The position numbers and the translations under genes are program-made. A DNA stretch of 37,199 nt from Candidatus Cloacimonadota bacterium. GTDB taxonomy: Bacteria > Cloacimonadota > Cloacimonadia > Cloacimonadales > Cloacimonadaceae. Positions 23,161 through 32,246 of this stretch are shown in pieces. The notes below the pieces were generated by a model. That model had not been told where the DNA came from and did no database searches. It was given only the letters and a program-made list of their open reading frames with translations. The first letter of the stretch is position 1; each line of letters opens with the position of its first letter. Location: assembly GCA_022711455.1 (NCBI GenBank), contig JAKLEY010000003.1, forward strand, positions 1 through 37,199, in the 5' to 3' direction.

Positions 23161-24942
23161 ATGAAGCGCTCGTTTCTTTGCATGTTCTTCGGTCTTTTCC
23201 TGATCTCAGTTTCCGCGGCAAGCTGGAAAGTGAACGCTTCCGTGAACAAAATGAAGCTCACCATGCATGAAGAACTGCAATACACGATCAAAGTTTCTTC
23301 CGATGCCCCGATCCGTCTGGACGATCCTGATCCCCCTGTGGCCAAGGGTCTGATCTTTAGAAACATGATGACCAGAAGTTCTTCCGGAGTCAGCCTGTCC
23401 GGATTGCAACGCACAGCACAATACAGCCGTGAGTTCATTTACGTCTATATCCCTTCCAAACCCGGGATCTTCACGATTCCGGTGCAATCGGTAAGCATTG
23501 GTTCCAAAATTCACAAAACCCCTGCTTTCAACATCGAAGTGATCGATGCTCCTCCCGGAACCACAGCTCCGGGACCATCAGCACCTCCGGCCCCTGTGGA
23601 TCCGCTCCGGTGGGTTCCGGATCCCACCGAGGCTTATCGTCCTTTGGGAGAGGTGATGCTGCTCAGCGTTCCGGATCGGTCCTCGGTCTATCTGGGTGAG
23701 CCGGTGATAGTTTCCTACTATCTGTACAGCACTCAGAGCCTGGGTTCTTTTCAGCTGGAGGATGAAGAAGATTTTAGCGGCTACGGGAAGTCCGTCTATC
23801 ATCAGCCCTCACAGTTGGACTATAGCCGCGCAACCTACAATGGCAGGTCTTATCTGCGAGCCTTGATCAAACAACTATCGGTGGTGCCAAACAGCGTGGG
23901 CAGGATCCAGGTTCCCGGATTGACCGGCTCTGCCAGAGTCTACGATTATGGTTATCAAAGCCGGTCGCTGCGTTCCTCCGATAGCTTCATTCAAGTGCTT
24001 GCTTTGCCCCAGTCAGGAGCACCTCCTTCCTTCACGGGAGCGGTGGGGAGATTTTCCGTAACTCAGCAGGTCAGCCCCAAAACTCTCAGTTTGGGAGACG
24101 CGGTAAGCTATAAACTGATAGTTCAGGGCAGGGGGAATTTCCATCAGTTTACGGCCCTTTCCATGCCTGAGAACCAGGATTTCAGAGCTTCCAAGCCCGT
24201 GATCACGGATGCCGTGAACGGAGGAGTGGACGGCACCCGGACCATTGTGTACACGCTCTTGCCTCAGCGCTCAGGAGAGCTGCGCCTTCCAGAGTTCAGA
24301 TTCAGCTGGTTTGACAGCAGCAGCGGTGTCTATCGCAGCTTCGAGGCTCCCAAAACCACCATCACCGTGAAGCCTGCCAACGTGCTTTCCTATTTTTCTG
24401 ATCTCCTGTCCAGAGAGGATCCTCAGGAACTGAGGGCGCTGCGGCCACTCAAGGTCTACCGGAACTACCATTTATATCTTTTCAGCCTGTGGTTTTGGCT
24501 GCTTATTTCTCTCATTCTTGCCGCGGTGGGATTTTCAGCCTTCCTTGCATGGGAAAACAGCCTGCGCTTCAAGGATCCGGTGCGGTTCTCACGCATCAGG
24601 GCCGAGCGGGTGCTAAACCGCTATTTCAAAGAAGCCAGGCAGGCTGCCGAGAGTCTTTTACCGGAGTTTTACGTGCTTGCAGAACAGGGTCTGATGGCAT
24701 ACATGGCAGAGAAATTCAAGCTTTCAAACCGGCTCTCAACCCCTGAGAAGCTGGAGCAGCTTGCAAATTTTGAGATCCCGGCCGAGGAGATCGGCAGACT
24801 AAGTGAATTCATCACACGCTGCGGTCAAGCCAGATTCATGCCCGGAGGAGCAGATGCTTCCGCTCTCAGCCAGGATCTGCAGACTCTGCAGGAGATCGTC
24901 CGTGCCTTCAATAGCCTGGAACGCGGAGCTAAAAAATCATGA
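23161..24942 (+). CDS. batD: Aerotolerance protein BatD
   Basis: A 593-residue protein. A signal peptide (1-19) is followed by a large periplasmic region of repeated beta domains with the BatD-like wording HEELQYTIKVSS, YIPSKPGIFTIPV and LPQRSGELRLPEF, a membrane helix at about 440-465, and a cytoplasmic tail. Oxygen-tolerance family BatD proteins have this layout. It starts three bases after batC and overlaps batE by four bases, so it is co-translated with it. Confidence 0.9.
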   Translation: MKRSFLCMFFGLFLISVSAASWKVNASVNKMKLTMHEELQYTIKVSSDAPIRLDDPDPPVAKGLIFRNMMTRSSSGVSLSGLQRTAQYSREFIYVYIPSKPGIFTIPVQSVSIGSKIHKTPAFNIEVIDAPPGTTAPGPSAPPAPVDPLRWVPDPTEAYRPLGEVMLLSVPDRSSVYLGEPVIVSYYLYSTQSLGSFQLEDEEDFSGYGKSVYHQPSQLDYSRATYNGRSYLRALIKQLSVVPNSVGRIQVPGLTGSARVYDYGYQSRSLRSSDSFIQVLALPQSGAPPSFTGAVGRFSVTQQVSPKTLSLGDAVSYKLIVQGRGNFHQFTALSMPENQDFRASKPVITDAVNGGVDGTRTIVYTLLPQRSGELRLPEFRFSWFDSSSGVYRSFEAPKTTITVKPANVLSYFSDLLSREDPQELRALRPLKVYRNYHLYLFSLWFWLLISLILAAVGFSAFLAWENSLRFKDPVRFSRIRAERVLNRYFKEARQAAESLLPEFYVLAEQGLMAYMAEKFKLSNRLSTPEKLEQLANFEIPAEEIGRLSEFITRCGQARFMPGGADASALSQDLQTLQEIVRAFNSLERGAKKS

Positions 24943-25667
24943 AGATCCATATCATCTTCTCTTGCATCCTCATCCTCGCCTGCAGCTTGATCCGGGCGGA
25001 AGTGAGCGTCACTGACTACCGGAAAACTTTGGAAGACTTAAGCAAACAGGAGCAAGCAGGGATCAAGGCTCCGGATCTGTATTACAACCTGGGGGTTTGC
25101 CACGCCCGTCTGGGTGACGAAAGCAAAGCTGTTCTATATTTCCTGAGGGCTTTGAATCTGAACTCTGCTCATCGTGACGCCAGACATAATCTGGAATATC
25201 TGATCAGCCTGTCCCCGGACCGGGAGCTCTATCCCAGGCGCCAATTTGTGGGCAATCTGCTCTTGAGCGTGTATCACTGGTTCAACCTCAACCGCCTCGC
25301 TTTGGCTCTGCTTCTGATGCTTCTGTTGACCGCGGTTTCAACCCATTGGTTGCTGCACTACCCGCGAGATCGTGAACGCGGTCTGCCGGTCTTGCTGACC
25401 ACGATAACTCTGATCCTGCTGTGCGGAGTGATTATTGCTTTGGGTGGCAAGACCTATCGTCTGCAATACAATCACAAGGCGGTAGTGCAGGCATCCGCGG
25501 CGCCTTTATATCCCGAGCCTGATGCAAGCCTGAACAGCACCCGGATTCTGCACCAAAGCCTGATCGTGGAGATAGCTGAAACCAAGGGAGACTGGTGCCG
25601 GGTCAATCTTCCGGGCGGGATCAGCGGTTGGATCAAGAGCCGGGAATTATTGCGGGTGCTGCCATAA
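24939..25667 (+). CDS. batE: Aerotolerance protein BatE (TPR plus SH3-like domain)
   Basis: A 242-residue protein. A signal peptide (1-20) is followed by a TPR pair (LYYNLGVCHARLGDESKAVLYFLRAL), two membrane helices (about 113-133 and 148-168) and a C-terminal bacterial SH3-like domain ending GDWCRVNLPGGISGWIKS. SH3-like domains of this kind often bind peptidoglycan. It closes the operon. No clear terminator follows; the 154-base gap holds a short A+T-rich palindrome (TGATTATAAATCA) and the promoter of the next operon. Confidence 0.88.
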   Translation: MKIHIIFSCILILACSLIRAEVSVTDYRKTLEDLSKQEQAGIKAPDLYYNLGVCHARLGDESKAVLYFLRALNLNSAHRDARHNLEYLISLSPDRELYPRRQFVGNLLLSVYHWFNLNRLALALLLMLLLTAVSTHWLLHYPRDRERGLPVLLTTITLILLCGVIIALGGKTYRLQYNHKAVVQASAAPLYPEPDASLNSTRILHQSLIVEIAETKGDWCRVNLPGGISGWIKSRELLRVLP

Positions 25668-25755
25668 CTCACTGATTATAAATCAGATGCCTGTCATGTA
25701 CGGGTTCTGAGCTGATCAGGCAAAATGCAGGTTTCTGCCAAGTCTCACTTTTTCA

Positions 25756-25784
25756 TTGCCACAATTTTAGGGTGGTAAAATAAT
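25756..25784 (+). promoter_or_regulatory. Sigma70-type promoter of the corA-queD-engB-mnmG-kdsB operon
   Basis: TTGCCA (25756-25761), a 17-base spacer and AATAAT (25779-25784) match the consensus at five of six positions each. The start site would be near 25791, with GGGAG just before the ATG at 25822. Confidence 0.55.
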
Positions 25785-25821
25785 GACGCCAAACTAAAAA
25801 TAATCTATAAGGGAGCTCACT

Positions 25822-26754
25822 ATGATACAGCTATACAGCGTCTCAAACCAGCGCTTCGTGCCGTCACTGTCCATGGATGAAGCTTTTTGGATACATCTCC
25901 AGAACCCCACGGATGAAGAAGTGGCGGAGATGGTCAAGCGTTACGAACTCCCTGCGGATTTTATTGAAGATCTGGAAGATACAGACGAAAATGCCCGGAT
26001 GGAAACCGAGGACGGAGCGGTGCTGATCATCCTGCGGGTGCCGATGTATTACAAGCACAGAACTGCCACGGTTCCTTTCGCAACTTCGCCTCTTGGCATC
26101 ATAGCCATCCCCGATAAGATCATCACCATCTCGTTTTATGAAAACGAGGTGCTCACCCTGTATCTGGATTGCAAACACCGCCCTTTCAATATCACTCAGC
26201 AGAGCTTCATCCTGCATATCAACCTGCGCAATGCCACCTACTACCTCAAATTCCTCAAGGAGATCAACCGCCGCACCACCAGAATCGAGAACGAATTGCA
26301 TCAGGCGATGCGGAATAAGGAACTGATCCGGCTCCTGCGTCTGGAAAAATCCCTGGTCTATTTCAACACTTCGCTCAAGACCAACGAGATCATTCTGGAA
26401 CGGATGCAACGTTCCCGCTGGTTGCAAAACGATCCTGACGCAGAGGACATGATCGAGGACGCGATCATTGAAAATAAGCAGGCCATCGAAATGGCCAATA
26501 TCTACAGCAGCATCCTCAGCGGAATGATGGATGCCTTTGCCTCGATCATCTCAAACAATCTGAATGTAGTGATGAAATTTCTCACCTCGATCACGATCAT
26601 TATCTCGCTGCCCACTCTGATCGCCAGCATCTATGGCATGAACGTCCATCTTCCCTTTCAGGAGCGTCCCTGGGCTTTTGCCATGGTGATCGGTTTTGCG
26701 GCTCTGATGTCGCTCATGATCGTCTTTATCTTCATTCGCAAAAAATACTTCTAA
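25822..26754 (+). CDS. corA: CorA-like magnesium/cobalt transporter
   Basis: A 310-residue CorA-family channel of the inner membrane. It has an N-terminal cytoplasmic domain, a long helical stalk (about 150-240), then two C-terminal membrane helices. The signature loop is YGMN (GMN at 272-274), the Mg2+ selectivity motif. The loop MNVHLPF differs slightly from the usual MNFxxMPE. The length is near the usual 316. It is the first gene of the operon, with queD 10 bases downstream. Confidence 0.92.
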   Translation: MIQLYSVSNQRFVPSLSMDEAFWIHLQNPTDEEVAEMVKRYELPADFIEDLEDTDENARMETEDGAVLIILRVPMYYKHRTATVPFATSPLGIIAIPDKIITISFYENEVLTLYLDCKHRPFNITQQSFILHINLRNATYYLKFLKEINRRTTRIENELHQAMRNKELIRLLRLEKSLVYFNTSLKTNEIILERMQRSRWLQNDPDAEDMIEDAIIENKQAIEMANIYSSILSGMMDAFASIISNNLNVVMKFLTSITIIISLPTLIASIYGMNVHLPFQERPWAFAMVIGFAALMSLMIVFIFIRKKYF

Positions 26755-26764
26755 GGAATCGATC

Positions 26765-27136
26765 ATGTATAAACTGAACGTAACGGACAGCTTCTCTGCC
26801 GCGCACCGTCTGCTTGGCTATGACGGAGCATGTCAGAACCTGCACGGGCATAACTATAAGATCCGGATCTCGATAAACTGCCGTGAACTCGATGAGATCG
26901 GGCTGGCGTTGGATTACAAGGTGATCAAGACCGCTCTGGCAGGAGTCCTGGACGAGCTGGATCACGCCTATTTGAACGATGTCCCTGCTCTGGCCGGGAT
27001 CAATCCGACTTCCGAAAACCTGGCACGCTACATATTTGAACAAATGAGCAGGGCGATCAGCAAGCCCGGCGCTTCCGTGAATGAGGTGGAGATCTATGAA
27101 TCAGAAAAGTCGTCCGTCATCTACACCCGTGATTAG
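26765..27136 (+). CDS. queD: 6-carboxytetrahydropterin synthase QueD
   Basis: A 123-residue member of the PTPS/QueD family, making 6-carboxy-5,6,7,8-tetrahydropterin from dihydroneopterin triphosphate for queuosine (7-deazaguanine) synthesis. Zinc ligands are His14, His27 and His29, and the catalytic cysteine is Cys23 in CQNLHGHNY, the C-x3-HGH form typical of QueD. Later motifs are LDHAYLN, PTSENLA and EIYES. Neither queC nor queE is in the window. The engB gene starts inside its 3' end. Confidence 0.92.
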   Translation: MYKLNVTDSFSAAHRLLGYDGACQNLHGHNYKIRISINCRELDEIGLALDYKVIKTALAGVLDELDHAYLNDVPALAGINPTSENLARYIFEQMSRAISKPGASVNEVEIYESEKSSVIYTRD

Positions 27137-27743
27137 GCTGGTCGAATCCTTCTATGTGAAGAGTGCGGTCGAGCCCGCGGATTATCCTGCTTCGGCCTAT
27201 CCCGAGTTCGCCTTTGCCGGCAAATCCAACGTCGGAAAATCCACTCTGATCAATCTGCTCACCAATCACCACGGTCTGGCAAAGACTTCTTCAACCCCCG
27301 GCAAGACCAGATTGCTCAATTTCTTTTTGGTGCGCTATAAGGTAGATGAGCAGGAGACTCAGGGCTTTATGCAATTCACTGACCTCCCCGGCTACGGTTT
27401 TGCGGAAGTGAGCCTCTCGGAACAGGAAAAGTGGCGCAAGATGGTCACCAAATATCTGGAACAGCGGTCTCAACTGCGCAGCATGATCCTGCTTGCCGAT
27501 ATCCGTCATCCCGCGGACAAGAAAGACCTTTTGATGCTGGAAATGCTGCGTCTGCGCAAAATTGATCACTGTATTGTTGCCACGAAAAGTGATAAGATCC
27601 CCAAGACCAAGATCCAGAAAACAGCTCAGGTCCTGGCCAAAGACCTGGGTCTGGGCTCCGTTCCTATTTTCCCGGTTTCCGCCCTCAACAACACCGGGTT
27701 TGAACCTCTTTTGGAATGGATGTATCAGCGCTGCCAAGCCTAA
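27096..27743 (+). CDS. engB: Ribosome biogenesis GTPase EngB (YsxC/YihA)
   Basis: A 215-residue essential GTPase for 50S subunit assembly. The G1 motif is GKSNVGKS (42-49), with TSSTPGKTRLLNFF as switch region, G3 DLPGYG, G4 TKSD and G5 VSAL. I chose the ATG at 27096, which has GGAG four bases upstream. An ATG at 27081 and a GTG at 27129 are alternatives; the family core starts near IRLVESFYVKSA. The start overlaps queD by 41 bases. mnmG begins two bases after its stop. Confidence 0.93.
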   Translation: MNQKSRPSSTPVIRLVESFYVKSAVEPADYPASAYPEFAFAGKSNVGKSTLINLLTNHHGLAKTSSTPGKTRLLNFFLVRYKVDEQETQGFMQFTDLPGYGFAEVSLSEQEKWRKMVTKYLEQRSQLRSMILLADIRHPADKKDLLMLEMLRLRKIDHCIVATKSDKIPKTKIQKTAQVLAKDLGLGSVPIFPVSALNNTGFEPLLEWMYQRCQA

Positions 27744-27745
27744 AC

Positions 27746-29572
27746 ATGCATTTTGATCTGATCGTGATCGGAGCGGGTCATGCCGGCTGTGAAGCAGCCA
27801 TGGCTGCAGCCAATCTGGGGGCCCGGGTTTTGATCTTTACGATCAAGCTGGAAGCCATCGGCCGCATGAGCTGCAATCCCTCGATCGGAGGCCCTGCCAA
27901 AGGCCATTTGGCAAGAGAGATCGATGCCTTGGGTGGGCAAATGGGCTGGGTGGCTGATCTTTCCGGAATTCATTACCGCATGCTGAACCGTGCTAAAGGA
28001 CCCGCGGTCTGGGCTCCCCGGGCTCAAAACGACCGCGCGCTTTACAGCCGGATCATGCGCTCGCATCTGGAAGAAACCCCAAATCTCAGGATCATCGAAG
28101 CCAATATCTCTGCCCTGATAGTGCAGGATAATACCGTGAGGGGAGTGCGCAGTCAGCTTGGACGAGAATACCACGCTCCGCGTGTGATCATAGCTTCGGG
28201 AACATTTCTGAACGGAATCATCCATGTGGGTAATGTCCACTATAGCGGAGGACGCAGCGGAGAACCTTCTTCCGATGAGCTTTCCGGTTCCTTAAAAGAC
28301 TATGGATTCAGGCTGGGCAGATTTAAGACCGGAACTCCTCCCAGAGTGGACCTGCGTTCTTTGGATTTCCGGCAACTCGAGGAACAAGCCGGAGATGCCG
28401 ATCCCGAAGGCTTTTCTTACTATAGAGACATCAGCTTACAAAACAAGGTCTCTTGCTATATTACCCACACCGGACCCGTCACTCACGAGATCATCGGCCG
28501 CAATCTGGGGCTCTCAGCTCTCTATTCAGGCATGATCGAAGGGATCGGACCCCGATATTGCCCCTCCATAGAAGATAAGATCGTCAAATTTCCCAGCCGG
28601 GAAAGCCACCAGGTCTTCATTGAACCCGAAGGCTGCGACACCCATGAAGCCTACGTTAACGGAGTCTCCACCAGTCTTCCGGCCAGGGTGCAGGAAGAAA
28701 TCATGCACAGCATTCCGGGGCTGCAAAATGCCAGTGTGATGCGTTATGCTTATGCCATTGAATACGATTATATCTCTCCGGAAGAGATCCTGCCCACCCT
28801 GGAGACTAAAAAGATCAAGGGGCTCTTCCTGGCAGGGCAGATCAACGGCTCTTCCGGATATGAGGAAGCTGCCGCCCAGGGTCTGCTGGCAGGGATCAAT
28901 GCGGTGCTCTCTTTAGATGGAAACAGCCTCGTGCTCTCCCGCAGCGAAGCTTACGCCGGAGTCCTGATCGACGACCTCGTAACCTGCGGCACCAATGAAC
29001 CTTATCGCATGTTTACCTCCCGCGCGGAACACCGTTTGCTGTTGCGTCAGGATAACGCTGACGAACGCTTGCTGCCTCTCGGATACAAGCTGGGATTGGT
29101 CTCAGAGCAGCGCTGGCAACGCTTTTCAAAGATGCTGGAGATCAAGCAGCGGGAACTGCAAAGCTTACAGACTGAAAAGTGCAGGGTGCATCCCGGGCTG
29201 AAAGAACCTGTCAAATATGCCAGTCTGCTCAAACGCCCTGAGATCAGCTTTCAAAACCTGGAACAGTATGGCTATCAGCGTCCCTCAGACCTGAATGATG
29301 ACATCGCCCGGCGTCTGGAACTGGAAATAAAATACGAGGGTTATCTCAAACGTGCCTCCGAAGAACTGGAAAGGCATAAAAGCCAGGAAGACATGATCCT
29401 GCCCCCTGATCTGGATTACCTGAAAATCGAGACCATTGCCTGGGAAGCACGCGAAAAACTGGCAAAAATCCAACCCTCCACCATTGCCCAGGCCATGCGC
29501 ATCCCGGGGGTGAATTACACGGACACCACAGCCCTGCTGATCTGGTTGCGCAAACAAGGAGTTCACAAATGA
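27746..29572 (+). CDS. mnmG: tRNA uridine 5-carboxymethylaminomethyl modification enzyme MnmG (GidA)
   Basis: A 608-residue FAD enzyme that with MnmE modifies the wobble uridine (U34) of several tRNAs. The Rossmann motif GAGHAG is at 9-14, followed by MSCNPSIGGPAKGHL and, later, FKTGTPPR. The C-terminal helical domain ends normally (IPGVNYTDTTALLIWL). The ATG at 27746 opens the conserved sequence; the frame is open to an ATG at 27716 inside engB, but the extra ten residues are not family-like. It overlaps kdsB by four bases. MnmE is not in the window. Confidence 0.96.
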   Translation: MHFDLIVIGAGHAGCEAAMAAANLGARVLIFTIKLEAIGRMSCNPSIGGPAKGHLAREIDALGGQMGWVADLSGIHYRMLNRAKGPAVWAPRAQNDRALYSRIMRSHLEETPNLRIIEANISALIVQDNTVRGVRSQLGREYHAPRVIIASGTFLNGIIHVGNVHYSGGRSGEPSSDELSGSLKDYGFRLGRFKTGTPPRVDLRSLDFRQLEEQAGDADPEGFSYYRDISLQNKVSCYITHTGPVTHEIIGRNLGLSALYSGMIEGIGPRYCPSIEDKIVKFPSRESHQVFIEPEGCDTHEAYVNGVSTSLPARVQEEIMHSIPGLQNASVMRYAYAIEYDYISPEEILPTLETKKIKGLFLAGQINGSSGYEEAAAQGLLAGINAVLSLDGNSLVLSRSEAYAGVLIDDLVTCGTNEPYRMFTSRAEHRLLLRQDNADERLLPLGYKLGLVSEQRWQRFSKMLEIKQRELQSLQTEKCRVHPGLKEPVKYASLLKRPEISFQNLEQYGYQRPSDLNDDIARRLELEIKYEGYLKRASEELERHKSQEDMILPPDLDYLKIETIAWEAREKLAKIQPSTIAQAMRIPGVNYTDTTALLIWLRKQGVHK

Positions 29573-30291
29573 TCGCCATTATTCCTGCCCGTTTTGCCTC
29601 CACCCGTTTCCCCGGAAAACCCCTGGCTCTGCTGCATGGGAAACCCGTCATTCAGCACGTCTGTGAACGCTGTCTGGAATCCAGACTTTTATCCGCGGTC
29701 TACGTTGCCACAGACGACAAACGTATCATGAAGGCTGTGGAATGCTTTGGCGGAAAGGCAATTATGACCTCGAAACGCCACCAGAGCGGCACCGATCGGA
29801 TCGCTGAAGCTCTGGCAAAACTGGGTCAGACTTTCGCCCCTGAGACCCTCATCCTCAACGTGCAGGGGGATGAACCTCTGATCGACAGCAAAACTATCTC
29901 CGCTCTGCTCAAACAAATGCAGAAATCGAACGCGGCAATGGGATCCCTGATGACTGTCATCACCGATCCGGAGATGCTTGACGATCCCAACACCGTCAAG
30001 GTGATAACCGGAAAAGACGGATATGCCATCTACTTCTCCCGCTCGGGCATTCCCTTCAATCGGGATAAGCTGCCCGGAGTCACATACTACCGTCACATTG
30101 GTGTTTATGCCTATCGCCTGGATACTCTGCAGCAATTTGTGCGCATCCCGGTCTCCAGGCTCGAAAAGATCGAGAAGCTGGAGCAGCTGCGGGCTTTGGA
30201 GAATGGCATTCCCATTTTAATGGTTCAAACCACTTATCAGGGCTTGGGGATCGATACTCCCTCTGACCTTGCACGTATTGAGGCTTTATGA
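29569..30291 (+). CDS. kdsB: 3-deoxy-manno-octulosonate cytidylyltransferase (CMP-Kdo synthetase)
   Basis: The 240-residue enzyme activates Kdo as CMP-Kdo for lipid A-core assembly. Motifs include IPARFASTRFPGKPLA, ATDD, SGTDR and NVQGDEPL. It is direct evidence for an LPS-type outer membrane. AAGGAG precedes the ATG, which overlaps the mnmG stop (ATGA). The downstream nucleotidase overlaps in the same way. Confidence 0.96.
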   Translation: MIAIIPARFASTRFPGKPLALLHGKPVIQHVCERCLESRLLSAVYVATDDKRIMKAVECFGGKAIMTSKRHQSGTDRIAEALAKLGQTFAPETLILNVQGDEPLIDSKTISALLKQMQKSNAAMGSLMTVITDPEMLDDPNTVKVITGKDGYAIYFSRSGIPFNRDKLPGVTYYRHIGVYAYRLDTLQQFVRIPVSRLEKIEKLEQLRALENGIPILMVQTTYQGLGIDTPSDLARIEAL

Positions 30292-31793
30292 AGAAATTTG
30301 CTTTCCTGTTGTTTGCGTCGCTGGCTCTGCTCAGCCTTTCCGCGATCCCGCTCCGGATCCACTATACAAATGACACTCACGGTGCTTCCCTGCCCCTGAA
30401 ATATGACAGCGAACAGGGTCCTGTCCTCCTGGGAGGATATCCTGCTCTGGAATACCACCTGAATCAAAGCCGCAAGCAAGCGCGACGCAGCCTCTATCTG
30501 GACGCCGGGGATCAGCAGACCGGAACTGCTTTTGCCGCAGAAGTTTATAAGGGCGCGACCGGGGGAGCTGTGATCGAGGTCTTTAACAAACTGAAGCTCG
30601 ATGCATCCACCTTTGGCAACCACGAATTTGACCAGAAACCCGCCAATCTCAAGCGATTGATGAAACGCGCCAAATACCCCTTTATCTCCACAAACCTGTT
30701 GGATAAAAAGACCGGTAAAAGCTTTGGAGACAAGCCTTACCAGATCATCAAACTGGATTCCTTAAAGGTCGGGATCCTGGGGCTCACCCTCACCGAACTG
30801 CCTGAAAAAGTGTCCATCTCAAACGTGGCAGGACTGGATATTCTCGATTACAAAACAGCTCTGGAAGCCCATTTGGACAAGCTGGACGGTGCCACAGACC
30901 TGATCGTCATCCTCTCCCATCTGGGCAGGGAGGCAGACAGCCTGCTTGCCACTCAGCTGGATAGCAGAGTCGATCTCATAATCGGGGGACACTCCCACGA
31001 TTGGCTGCCCCAACCTCTTTTGGTGAACGGCATCTATATCTGTCAGGCTGCTTCCCGTCTGGCTCTGCTGGGTTCCCTTGATCTGGAAGTGGAAAACGAC
31101 CGCATCAGCAGAGCGCAAAACCGACTGATCCAGCTGACTTCTGCACCGGAGGGATATTCCAGTAAGCTAGCGAGTTTTGTGGAATCTCAGGAAAAAGGGA
31201 TCACAGCCCGTCTGGACACAGTGATAGCCAAAATTCCCGAGGACTGGATGCCCGATAAATTCACCGAAACTCCCCTCTCGATCTGGATGGCGAGAGCTTT
31301 AAAAGCGGAATATCAGGCAAAATACAAACCCGATCTGGCCATTGTCAACAACGGCGGCTTCCGCAAAAACCTCAAAGCCGGGGAGATCAGCCTGCGTGAC
31401 ATGCAGGAGATGCTGCCCTTCAACAACAACGTGGTGATCTTCACAGCCAGCGGAGAGGATATTATCAGATTCTTTGAGCTCAACGAAGAGCACCGCGTCA
31501 CCAAACCCTACGACATCTGCACCACCAGTGCCGCGGGCTGGATCCATCATTATTGCAAGGCCATGGATCACGAAGGGCATCATCACCGTGATTCCGAGCT
31601 CGATCTGGGCCACGTCATCATGGATCCCAAACAGGACTATCGCGTTGTCTCGCATGATTATATCAGCGGGCAATGGCAAAAATACCTCGGCTTTGAACCC
31701 CGGAACCTGATCCAAACCAATGAACTCATCCTCGATGCCATGATCAGGCAGGTGACTAAACAATACCCTGTTGAATTAATAATTAATAATTAA
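30288..31793 (+). CDS. Exported 5'-nucleotidase/UshA-family metallophosphoesterase
   Basis: A 501-residue protein with a signal peptide (1-19), so probably periplasmic. The metallophosphoesterase domain has NDTHG (28-32), DAGDQQTG, GNHEFD, LSHLG and GGHSHD. The 5'-nucleotidase C-terminal domain has NNGGFR and MLPFNNNVV. It would remove phosphate from nucleotides or sugar nucleotides. A histidine-rich stretch, HEGHHHRDSE, lies in the C-terminal domain. The last residues (LIINN) and the stop are read from a 7-bp tandem array. It is the last gene of the operon. Confidence 0.88.
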   Translation: MKKFAFLLFASLALLSLSAIPLRIHYTNDTHGASLPLKYDSEQGPVLLGGYPALEYHLNQSRKQARRSLYLDAGDQQTGTAFAAEVYKGATGGAVIEVFNKLKLDASTFGNHEFDQKPANLKRLMKRAKYPFISTNLLDKKTGKSFGDKPYQIIKLDSLKVGILGLTLTELPEKVSISNVAGLDILDYKTALEAHLDKLDGATDLIVILSHLGREADSLLATQLDSRVDLIIGGHSHDWLPQPLLVNGIYICQAASRLALLGSLDLEVENDRISRAQNRLIQLTSAPEGYSSKLASFVESQEKGITARLDTVIAKIPEDWMPDKFTETPLSIWMARALKAEYQAKYKPDLAIVNNGGFRKNLKAGEISLRDMQEMLPFNNNVVIFTASGEDIIRFFELNEEHRVTKPYDICTTSAAGWIHHYCKAMDHEGHHHRDSELDLGHVIMDPKQDYRVVSHDYISGQWQKYLGFEPRNLIQTNELILDAMIRQVTKQYPVELIINN

Positions 31794-31808
31794 TAATTAA
31801 GAATTAAG
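31774..31808. repeat. 7-bp tandem array at the 3' end of the nucleotidase gene
   Basis: Five heptamers, AATTAAT three times and AATTAAG twice, are followed by CAGCG. The TAA stop of the nucleotidase (31791-31793) lies in the third unit. The end AATTAAGCAGCG is identical to that of the array at 13035-13081. Confidence 0.75.
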
Positions 31809-31860
31809 CAGCGTTTCCGCGTACTCCACTGCGGGCAGGACTCATGCACTATCTAACTCT

Positions 31861-32003
31861 CTACTGCCCCTCTGCTGACCACTGCTCTGAACACCAGCTG
31901 TCACTCCCCTGCCTTCTCCCTGTCATCCCCCTTGCTGAAGCGGTTTGAAAGCGGTTAGCAAGCGGTATGATACCGATATGACAGCGATATGATCAGCAGA
32001 GGC
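31861..32003. repeat. Degenerate 11-bp tandem array
   Basis: Thirteen consecutive 11-mers can be cut from 31861. The second half is plainest: AAGCGGTTTGA, AAGCGGTTAGC, AAGCGGTATGA, TACCGATATGA, CAGCGATATGA. The first half is C-rich (for example CTGCTGACCAC, CTCCCTGTCAT) and the second G-rich on the same strand. It resembles the arrays at 959-1079 and 8811-8917 in period and in the change of strand bias, though the words differ. The gene-free gap 31794-32412 also holds the hairpins and MITE-like copy listed next. Confidence 0.7.
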
Positions 32004-32034
32004 GTAGTGCCGCATGCTGATGCGACGGCTACGC
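32002..32034. repeat. Imperfect hairpin with GTAG/CTAC feet
   Basis: GCGTAG...GCCGCAT, GCTG, ATGCGACGGCTACGC fold into one stem with small bulges: GCGTA with TACGC outside and GCAT with ATGC at the loop. It looks like a further REP-type unit between the 11-bp array and the MITE-like copy. Confidence 0.5.
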
Positions 32035-32041
32035 ATTGGGG

Positions 32042-32154
32042 TCGCTGGAGTTGTGGACGCGTTAACAAGACTTGTAAGACGCTGGAATCTATCTGCTGTA
32101 TTTAAACTTGTAATCGCACTGAAGATTTGAACCGCGTCCTCGACTTCAGCCCAC
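32042..32154 (+). repeat. MITE-like element, copy 3
   Basis: The best-formed copy. Its left end GCTGGAGTTGTGGACGCGTT and right end ACCGCGTCCTCGACTTCAGC are imperfect inverted repeats, about 16 matches. ACTTGTAA occurs twice inside. Similarity to copy 2 (13265-13379, reversed) continues beyond CAGCCCAC into GATAGCTAA and TATTTTCT to about 32197. There is no coding potential of note. Confidence 0.7.
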
Positions 32155-32246
32155 GCAAAGCTAATCAACCTTGAGAAGATAGCTAAGATATTTTCTCCAC
32201 TCGGTTTATACCGCAATTCGATGGCTGAGCTGATGGTATTGATCTC

